Positions 6,087 through 8,373 of a stretch of 8,373 bases of DNA are shown piece by piece. Where the stretch lies: assembly GCA_017613335.1 (NCBI GenBank), contig JAGAEB010000167.1, forward strand, positions 1 through 8,373, given 5' to 3'. A model generated the notes under the pieces. The model made no database searches. It had not been told where the DNA came from and worked only from the letters and a program-made list of their open reading frames with translations. A program made the position numbers and the translations under genes. This stretch comes from Methanosarcinaceae archaeon (GTDB lineage Archaea; Halobacteriota; Methanosarcinia; Methanosarcinales; Methanosarcinaceae). Each line of letters opens with the position of its first letter. Position 1 is the stretch's first letter.

Positions 6087-6123
6087 ATTCATTCCTTCTG
6101 TATTTTCCCTGTTTATTGTGTCG

Positions 6124-6216
6124 CCGGAAATGTTTTCCGGAAAAAATCGTCCGGAAACATTTTCGGAGAATCATCCGGAAACATTCCCGGAGAATCATCC
6201 GGAAACATTTCCGGGG
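6124..6216. repeat. 24-bp tandem palindromic repeats between aspS and gatC
   Basis: Three contiguous 24-bp units (6145-6168, 6169-6192, 6193-6216) each contain CCGGAAACATTTCCGG or a one-base variant. In the third unit (6199-6214) the two 7-bp arms are perfectly complementary. A fourth related palindrome, ccggaaatgttttccgg, lies at 6124-6140. On the - strand the unit A hairpin (6166-6151) is followed four bases later by six T's (6146-6141), which resembles a weak intrinsic terminator or attenuator inside the operon. The array could also be a set of spaced protein-binding sites. The structure is seen directly; function is not. Confidence 0.9.
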
Positions 6217-6261
6217 ATTTCCTGTCTCATTTCCGGTTTTTGACGGCTGCTCTTCTGATGC

Positions 6262-7992
6262 TTACTCGCGGATGCGGATGTTGGCTTCCAGGAGCTGCTG
6301 TTCGGTGACTTCGGACGGTGCGCCGAGCATGAGATCCTGGGCATTCCTGTTGAGCGGGAAAGCGATCACGTCGCGGATGGCTTCTTCGCCTGCAAGGAGC
6401 ATGACGATACGGTCGACGCCCGGTGCCATACCGGCGTGCGGCGGTGCGCCGAAGCGGAAAGCGGTGTAAAGCGCGCCGAAACGTTCTTCGAGATCCTGCT
6501 CGGTGTAGCCGGCGATCCCGAATGCTTTTTTCATGATCTCCGGATTGTGGTTGCGGACGGCGCCCGAAGCCAGTTCGATGCCGTTGCAGACGAGATCGTA
6601 CTGATAAGCGAGAATGTCGACCGGGTTCATGCTGTTGAGCGCCTCGAGGCCGCCCTGCGGCATGGAGAACGGGTTGTGCGTGAACACGATCTTTCCGGTG
6701 CTCTCATCTGTTTCATACATCGGGAAATCGACGACGAAGCAGAATTCGAAAGAATCGTTTTTGATCAGATCGAGGTTTTCGCCGAGCCAGGTGCGGATCT
6801 GTCCGGCAAGGCGGTTGACGATGTGCGGGGCATCGCAGATGAAGAAAAGCGTTTCGCCGTTTTTCATGCCGGTGATCTCAATGATCTCTTTCTTCTTCTC
6901 CTCGGAGAGGAATTTTTCGATCGGTCCTTTGAAAACGCCGTCGACGAGCGTGATGTAGCCGAGACCTTTCATGCCGATGTCGAGGGCGAATTTGAGGGAG
7001 TTCTCAAAGAAACTGCGGCTGCGGCCGGTACAGTCGGCGACGATGCCTCTGACGGGTTTGCGGCGGAAGGCCGGGAAGTCGACGTCGGCGAAGAATTCGG
7101 TCAGGTCGCAGATCTCGAGCGGGTTTCTGAGATCCGGTTTGTCTGAGCCGTATTTCATCATCGAGTCAGTGTAAGTGATGTGACGGAAAGGCGTTTCTGT
7201 GACTTTTTTGTCGGAGAATGTCCTGAAAATGTCGCTGATGACTTCTTCACAGACTTTCAGGACGTCTTCCTGTTCGGCGAAGGCCATCTCGAAGTCGAGC
7301 TGGTAGAATTCACCCGGAGAGCGGTCCTGACGGTCGTCTTCATCACGGAAGCAGGGTGCGATCTGGAAATATTTGTCGAAGCCTGCGACCATGAGGAGCT
7401 GTTTGAACTGCTGGGGCGCCTGCGGGAGGGCGTAGAATTTTCCTTTGTGTTTTCTGCTCGGAACGAGGAAGTCTCTGGCGCCTTCCGGGGAAGATGCAGC
7501 CAGGATCGGCGTCTGGATCTCCGGGAAGCCTCTTTCTTCCATGAGTTTTCTCATGCGGCTGATGACCTTTGATCTGAGGATGATGTTCTGATGAAGAGCC
7601 GGGTTTCTGAGGTCAAGATATCTGTATTTCAGTCTCACGTCTTCGCGCGTGGCTGTCGAGTCGCTGATCTCGAACGGCAGGACGTGTTCGGACGGACCCA
7701 GAACGGTCAGACTTTCGACGGCGACTTCGACGAAACCGGTCTCGATCTTCGGGTTGATGGTCTCCTCGTCACGTTTCATGACTTCGCCGGTAACGGTGAT
7801 GACGGTTTCTCTGTTGACCCCTGCCATCAGGCTTTCGTTTCTGATGACGACCTGGGACACGCCGGTGTAATCTCTCAGATCGATGAAGATGACACCTCCG
7901 TGATCTCTGATCGTATCTACCCAGCCGGCAAGAGAGACGGTCTTTCCGATATGCTCTTCCCTGATCTCGTTACATAAGTGCGTTCTGTACAT
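6262..7992 (-). CDS. aspS: Aspartyl-tRNA synthetase, predicted non-discriminating
   Basis: A class IIb synthetase that activates Asp and charges tRNA-Asp; non-discriminating forms also mischarge tRNA-Asn with Asp for amidation by GatCAB. The product is 576 residues, close to normal for bacterial AspRS. An N-terminal anticodon-binding OB fold (1-105) includes WVDTIRDHGGVIFIDLRD. Motif 1 is near 140-163. Motif 2 is FRDEDDRQDRSPGEFYQLDF (215-234). A GAD-type insertion spans about 290-410. Motif 3 is GMAPGVDRIVM (521-531), and FPLNRNAQDLMLGAPS follows. His31 in RDHGG is the residue reported for non-discriminating bacterial AspRS (discriminating ones have Leu, RDLGS). The other reported determinant, a Gly near position 83, is Glu77 here, so that support is partial. 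The SPGEFYQLD form of motif 2 resembles alphaproteobacterial and some clostridial enzymes. The gene starts at ATG 7992 with GGAGG 8 nt upstream and heads the gatCAB operon. Confidence 0.97.
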   Translation of the reverse strand: MYRTHLCNEIREEHIGKTVSLAGWVDTIRDHGGVIFIDLRDYTGVSQVVIRNESLMAGVNRETVITVTGEVMKRDEETINPKIETGFVEVAVESLTVLGPSEHVLPFEISDSTATREDVRLKYRYLDLRNPALHQNIILRSKVISRMRKLMEERGFPEIQTPILAASSPEGARDFLVPSRKHKGKFYALPQAPQQFKQLLMVAGFDKYFQIAPCFRDEDDRQDRSPGEFYQLDFEMAFAEQEDVLKVCEEVISDIFRTFSDKKVTETPFRHITYTDSMMKYGSDKPDLRNPLEICDLTEFFADVDFPAFRRKPVRGIVADCTGRSRSFFENSLKFALDIGMKGLGYITLVDGVFKGPIEKFLSEEKKKEIIEITGMKNGETLFFICDAPHIVNRLAGQIRTWLGENLDLIKNDSFEFCFVVDFPMYETDESTGKIVFTHNPFSMPQGGLEALNSMNPVDILAYQYDLVCNGIELASGAVRNHNPEIMKKAFGIAGYTEQDLEERFGALYTAFRFGAPPHAGMAPGVDRIVMLLAGEEAIRDVIAFPLNRNAQDLMLGAPSEVTEQQLLEANIRIRE

Positions 7993-8000
7993 GTCTTAAA

Positions 8001-8005
8001 CCTCC
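8001..8005 (-). promoter_or_regulatory. Ribosome binding site of aspS
   Basis: GGAGG on the - strand lies 8 nt before ATG 7992 and fixes the start. It is the strongest such site in the window. Further upstream TAGAAT (8020-8015) could be a -10 box, but the nearest -35-like TAGACA (8049-8044) is 23 nt away, too far for a standard promoter, so no promoter is called. Confidence 0.85.
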
Positions 8006-8130
8006 GTATGTTTCATTCTATACAAAAGTGGTTCAGAAAATGCTGTCTAATGCGACATAATCTATTTAAATTTTATGACAGCCCGACGATCAGACAGCCC
8101 GGTTCGCTCCCGATTATGACGACGATCCGC

Positions 8131-8177
8131 CGGACAGTCTGAGCGGAGACAGACGGCCGACGGACAGTCTGAGCGGA
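8131..8177. repeat. Two exact 17-bp direct repeats, 30-bp spacing
   Basis: cggacagtctgagcgga occurs at 8131-8147 and again at 8161-8177, with the bases between the copies unrelated to those before the first copy except for short matches. The two lie about 140-185 bp upstream of the aspS start and could be tandem binding sites or a small duplication. Confidence 0.85.
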
Positions 8178-8320
8178 ACAGGAAGATCCGGACAAAAACG
8201 GAAAAACAGCAAAAGAAGCGGAAAAAAGCAGGACGCTGAAACGGATCATCCGGAAAAACATGAACAGAAAATAAAGAAAACGGACAGAAAACACGGAGAA
8301 AACAACAACAGATGAGGAAA

Positions 8321-8373
8321 AAACAGACAAAGAACAAAAGAAACAGACAAAGAACAAAAGAAACAGACAAAGA
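8321..8373. repeat. 20-bp tandem repeat running off the window end
   Basis: aaacagacaaagaacaaaag is repeated exactly at 8321-8340 and 8341-8360, and 13 bases of a third copy reach the window end, so the array is longer than seen here. Identity of the copies points to recent expansion. 20 is not a multiple of three, so any coding frame would change in each copy; this argues for non-coding DNA. Confidence 0.9.

Larger units (their letters stand above)
8006..8373. other. Gene-free upstream region of the aspS operon, repeat-rich and strand-biased
   Basis: No gene could be supported. 8006-8075 is AT-rich and is where the operon promoter should lie. 8077-8100 carries gacagccc twice, 16 bp apart. 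From about 8180 to the end the + strand is almost all A, G and C with very few T's. Readings here on either strand are low-complexity (Phe/Cys/Ser-rich on the -, Lys/Gln/Arg-rich on the +) and show no family features. An ATG at about 8312 (+) opens a frame to the window end encoding only Lys/Gln/Arg/Thr repeats. I saw no T-box motif (AGGGTGGNACCGCG) on the - strand. Confidence 0.6.

Noticed and set aside
6436..7146. 236-residue + strand frame inside aspS
   Set aside because: It is antisense to a certain gene and shows no domain; acidic composition mirrors aspS codon usage.
8062..8370. Open frames on the - strand upstream of aspS (Phe/Cys/Ser-rich)
   Set aside because: Composition follows the T-rich strand bias and 20-bp repeats; they lack a credible start and family features.
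8006..8373. T-box riboswitch controlling aspS
   Set aside because: No AGGGTGGNACCGCG-like antiterminator motif or terminator is visible on the - strand between the window end and aspS.

Overview
The window looks like a bacterial chromosome segment, most likely from an anaerobic Bacillota/Clostridia-type organism. This is inferred from strong GGAGG/GAAGG ribosome binding sites, an aspS-gatC-gatA-gatB operon pairing an AspRS of non-discriminating type with a tRNA amidotransferase, and a YD-repeat (RHS) toxin locus of the Gram-positive style. No species can be named from the sequence alone.

Left part (1-2733, + strand) is an accessory polymorphic-toxin locus. It opens with the 3' end of an RHS-family gene (1-942): the conserved core ends at about 342, followed by a roughly 200-residue variable Gly/Ala-rich tip. 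A decayed IS30-like transposase fragment (1130-1365) follows, with one frameshift and a truncated 3' end, bracketed by imperfect ~29-bp direct repeats and preceded by a perfect 12-bp inverted repeat. Next come a small three-helix membrane protein (1365-1715) and, 16 bp downstream, a 333-residue protein (1732-2733) with three membrane segments and a soluble half resembling two Imm11/DUF1629-like modules. The latter is a plausible immunity protein for the RHS toxin.

Middle (2734-3091) holds a terminator hairpin oriented for the - strand operon, a second hairpin, and an array of twelve 19-bp tandem repeats that ends on the gatB stop codon.

Right part (3092-7992, - strand) is an aspS-gatC-gatA-gatB operon for tRNA-dependent asparagine formation. 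AspRS carries His31 in RDHGG, a feature of enzymes that charge both tRNA-Asp and tRNA-Asn. GatC and GatB look complete. The GatA is short (397 residues), lacks the usual N-terminal region, and has lost its amidase machinery: catalytic Lys is Asp21, the GGSSGGS loop is deleted or replaced, the nucleophilic Ser is Ala111, and two glutamine-pocket residues are changed. The fold-defining segments around these sites remain. The predicted complex therefore has an intact kinase/transamidase subunit attached to a dead glutaminase. It may use free ammonia, receive ammonia from another protein, or do something other than amidation. This is the most interesting feature of the window.

Almost every longer non-coding gap of the operon carries short tandem repeats: 24-bp palindromic units between aspS and gatC, 19-bp units after gatB, and 30-bp-spaced and 20-bp repeats upstream of aspS (8131-8373). 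The last ~370 bp have no callable gene.
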